Shown piece by piece: positions 4,470 to 5,642 of a DNA stretch of 5,642 bases. The DNA comes from Chloroflexota bacterium (GTDB lineage: Bacteria > Chloroflexota > Anaerolineae > Promineifilales > Promineifilaceae), in contig QQUD01000977.1 in the NCBI GenBank assembly GCA_008501785.1, positions 1 through 5,642 of the forward strand, read 5' to 3'. The notes beneath the pieces were generated by a model. That model did not search any database and was not told the DNA's origin. It saw only the letters and a list, made by a program, of their open reading frames with translations. Both the position numbers and the translations under genes were made by a program. The stretch's first letter is position 1. Each line of letters opens with the position of its first letter.

Positions 4470-5642
4470 ATGAACTATTCAACTAAACAATTCGACACCA
4501 TTATTGTGGGTGGTGGCTCGGCAGGCTGTGTGTTGGCAAATCGCCTCAGCGTCAATCCCGATCACCGGGTGCTGGTACTGGAAGCGGGGCGTTTTGATTC
4601 AATTTGGGACATTTTTATTCACATGCCAGCCGCATTGACCATCCCCATTGGCAGCAAACTGTATGACTGGTGTTATGAATCGGAACCAGAGCCATTTATG
4701 CACAATCGGCGCATCTTTCAGGGGCGTGGCAAAATCCTGGGCGGCTCCAGCAGTATTAATGGCATGATTTTTCAGCGGGGCAATCCGATGGATTATGAGA
4801 ATTGGAGCCGCGAACCGGGTATGGAACAGTGGGATCACGCCCATTGTTTGCCCTACTTTAAGCGAATGGAAACGTGTTTAGCAGGTGGCGATGATTTTCG
4901 CGGAACAGAAGGGCCACTGGTGCTTGAGCGGGGTCCGGTAACTAATCCGCTATTTGGCGCTTTTTTTGAGGCAGTGCAGCAAGCTGGGCATCCTCTTTCC
5001 GACGATGTTAATGGTTACAAACAGGAAGGGTTTGCCCCCTTTGATCGCAATGTGCATCGGGGTCAGCGGTTGAGTGCCTCGCGTTCTTACCTGCATCCAG
5101 TGATGCGGCGTCCCAATCTAACCGTGATGACGCGCACGCTCGTTACCAAAATATTATTCGATGGCAAACGTGCGGTTGGGGTGGAAATTAGCCGGGGACG
5201 TGGTCGTGTGCAAAAACTTTTGGCAGGGAAGGTGATTTTAAGCGGCGGTGCGTTCAATTCGCCGCAGCTTTTACAGCTTTCAGGTGTGGGAAATGCGTCT
5301 GAACTGGAGGCGTTGGGTATCGATGTGGTACATGATTTGCCGGGTGTGGGAGAGAATTTGCAGGATCATTTGGAAGTTTATATTCAACATGCCTGTACTC
5401 AGCCAGTTTCCGTGTATCCGGCGCTGCAATGGTACAACAAGCCGTGGGTAGGATTGCAATGGTTGTTGTTTAAAAAGGGTCCGGCGGCAACAAATCATTT
5501 TGAAGCAGGTGGGTTTATTCGCAGCAATGAGGATGTAACTTATCCCAACATCATGTTCCACTTTTTGCCGGTAGCGATTCGGTATGACGGTACGTCACCT
5601 AGCGGTGGACATGGGTATCAGGTGCATGTAGGGCCGATGTAT
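4470..5642 (+). CDS. betA: Choline dehydrogenase (GMC flavoprotein oxidoreductase), 3' end cut by window
   Basis: FAD-dependent enzyme oxidising choline to betaine aldehyde, the first step of glycine betaine synthesis, usually membrane-associated. The frame is open for 391 codons to the window edge; full BetA proteins are about 550 residues. Seen in order: the Rossmann FAD motif GGGSAG (14-19), with Glu38 in VLVLEAG as the likely ADP-ribose ligand; MPAALTIP (52-59); YESEPEPFMHNRR (69-81); GMC signature 1 GRGKILGGSSSINGM (85-99); GMC signature 2 GAFNSPQLLQLSG (260-272); PGVGENLQDH (291-300); and NHFEAGGFIRS from 342. The similarity to E. coli BetA is close along the whole visible length, including VSVYPALQW and MFHFLPVAI, so choline rather than a general alcohol is the likely substrate. 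The catalytic C-terminal His/Asn region lies outside the window. The ATG follows GAGGGA (4461-4466). It is divergent from the regulator and importer genes, consistent with a joint choline uptake and oxidation unit. Confidence 0.94.
   Translation, partial: MNYSTKQFDTIIVGGGSAGCVLANRLSVNPDHRVLVLEAGRFDSIWDIFIHMPAALTIPIGSKLYDWCYESEPEPFMHNRRIFQGRGKILGGSSSINGMIFQRGNPMDYENWSREPGMEQWDHAHCLPYFKRMETCLAGGDDFRGTEGPLVLERGPVTNPLFGAFFEAVQQAGHPLSDDVNGYKQEGFAPFDRNVHRGQRLSASRSYLHPVMRRPNLTVMTRTLVTKILFDGKRAVGVEISRGRGRVQKLLAGKVILSGGAFNSPQLLQLSGVGNASELEALGIDVVHDLPGVGENLQDHLEVYIQHACTQPVSVYPALQWYNKPWVGLQWLLFKKGPAATNHFEAGGFIRSNEDVTYPNIMFHFLPVAIRYDGTSPSGGHGYQVHVGPMY

Noticed and set aside
4262..4486. Short frames on both strands in the divergent intergenic region (74 codons plus, 71 codons minus)
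   Set aside because: No family resemblance and no convincing ribosome binding site; they run across the operator and into the betA start.
5248..5561. Frames of 67 codons (plus) and 93 codons (minus) inside betA
   Set aside because: Shadows of the betA frame, which matches BetA continuously through this stretch.
1..5642. CRISPR array, tRNA or rRNA gene, insertion sequence or phage attachment site
   Set aside because: No regularly spaced repeats, cloverleaf-like segments, transposase frames or terminal inverted repeats were seen; the window is almost fully covered by metabolic and transport genes.

Overview
The window carries a compact osmoprotectant locus. An ABC importer of the glycine betaine/choline (ProU/OpuA) family with a TetR-type regulator lies on the minus strand. 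Divergently, on the plus strand, is the start of a choline dehydrogenase gene (betA). The organism is a bacterium. Base composition is moderate, looking near 50% GC by eye. The substrate-binding protein is a lipoprotein, the two permease units are fused in one chain, and the palindrome AACGGCCGTT recurs inside coding sequence. Together these make me lean towards a Chloroflexota (Anaerolineae-like) genome, but this is an impression and not a demonstrated assignment.

Layout. Positions 1-385 (minus) hold the N-terminal 128 residues of a betaine/choline-binding lipoprotein, cut by the window edge. Positions 386-467 are an AT-rich spacer with a short triple repeat. Positions 468-2609 (minus) encode a 713-residue permease made of two ProW-like halves in tandem. 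Positions 2612-3640 (minus) encode the ProV-like ATPase. Positions 3621-4202 (minus) encode the TetR-family regulator. Positions 4203-4469 are the divergent control region, with a near-perfect 24-bp dyad overlapping promoter-like hexamers. Positions 4470-5642 (plus) hold the first 391 codons of betA, cut by the window edge.

How it works together (inference from gene content). The minus-strand genes run regulator, ATPase, permease, binding protein. The first three overlap or are separated by 2 bp, so they are probably one transcript, with the binding protein following after a short spacer behind a strong Shine-Dalgarno. The importer would bring in choline and/or glycine betaine, and BetA would oxidise choline to betaine aldehyde. 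The betaine aldehyde dehydrogenase (betB) is not in the window. The dyad is well placed for the TetR protein to repress its own operon and perhaps betA, with choline as a plausible inducer.

The pathway itself is known. The points most worth a second look are the double-permease fusion with an exact 370-residue period, the G-run repeat-bearing linker between its halves, the three intragenic copies of a 10-bp palindrome, and the divergent operator used with a regulator that does not look like classical BetI.
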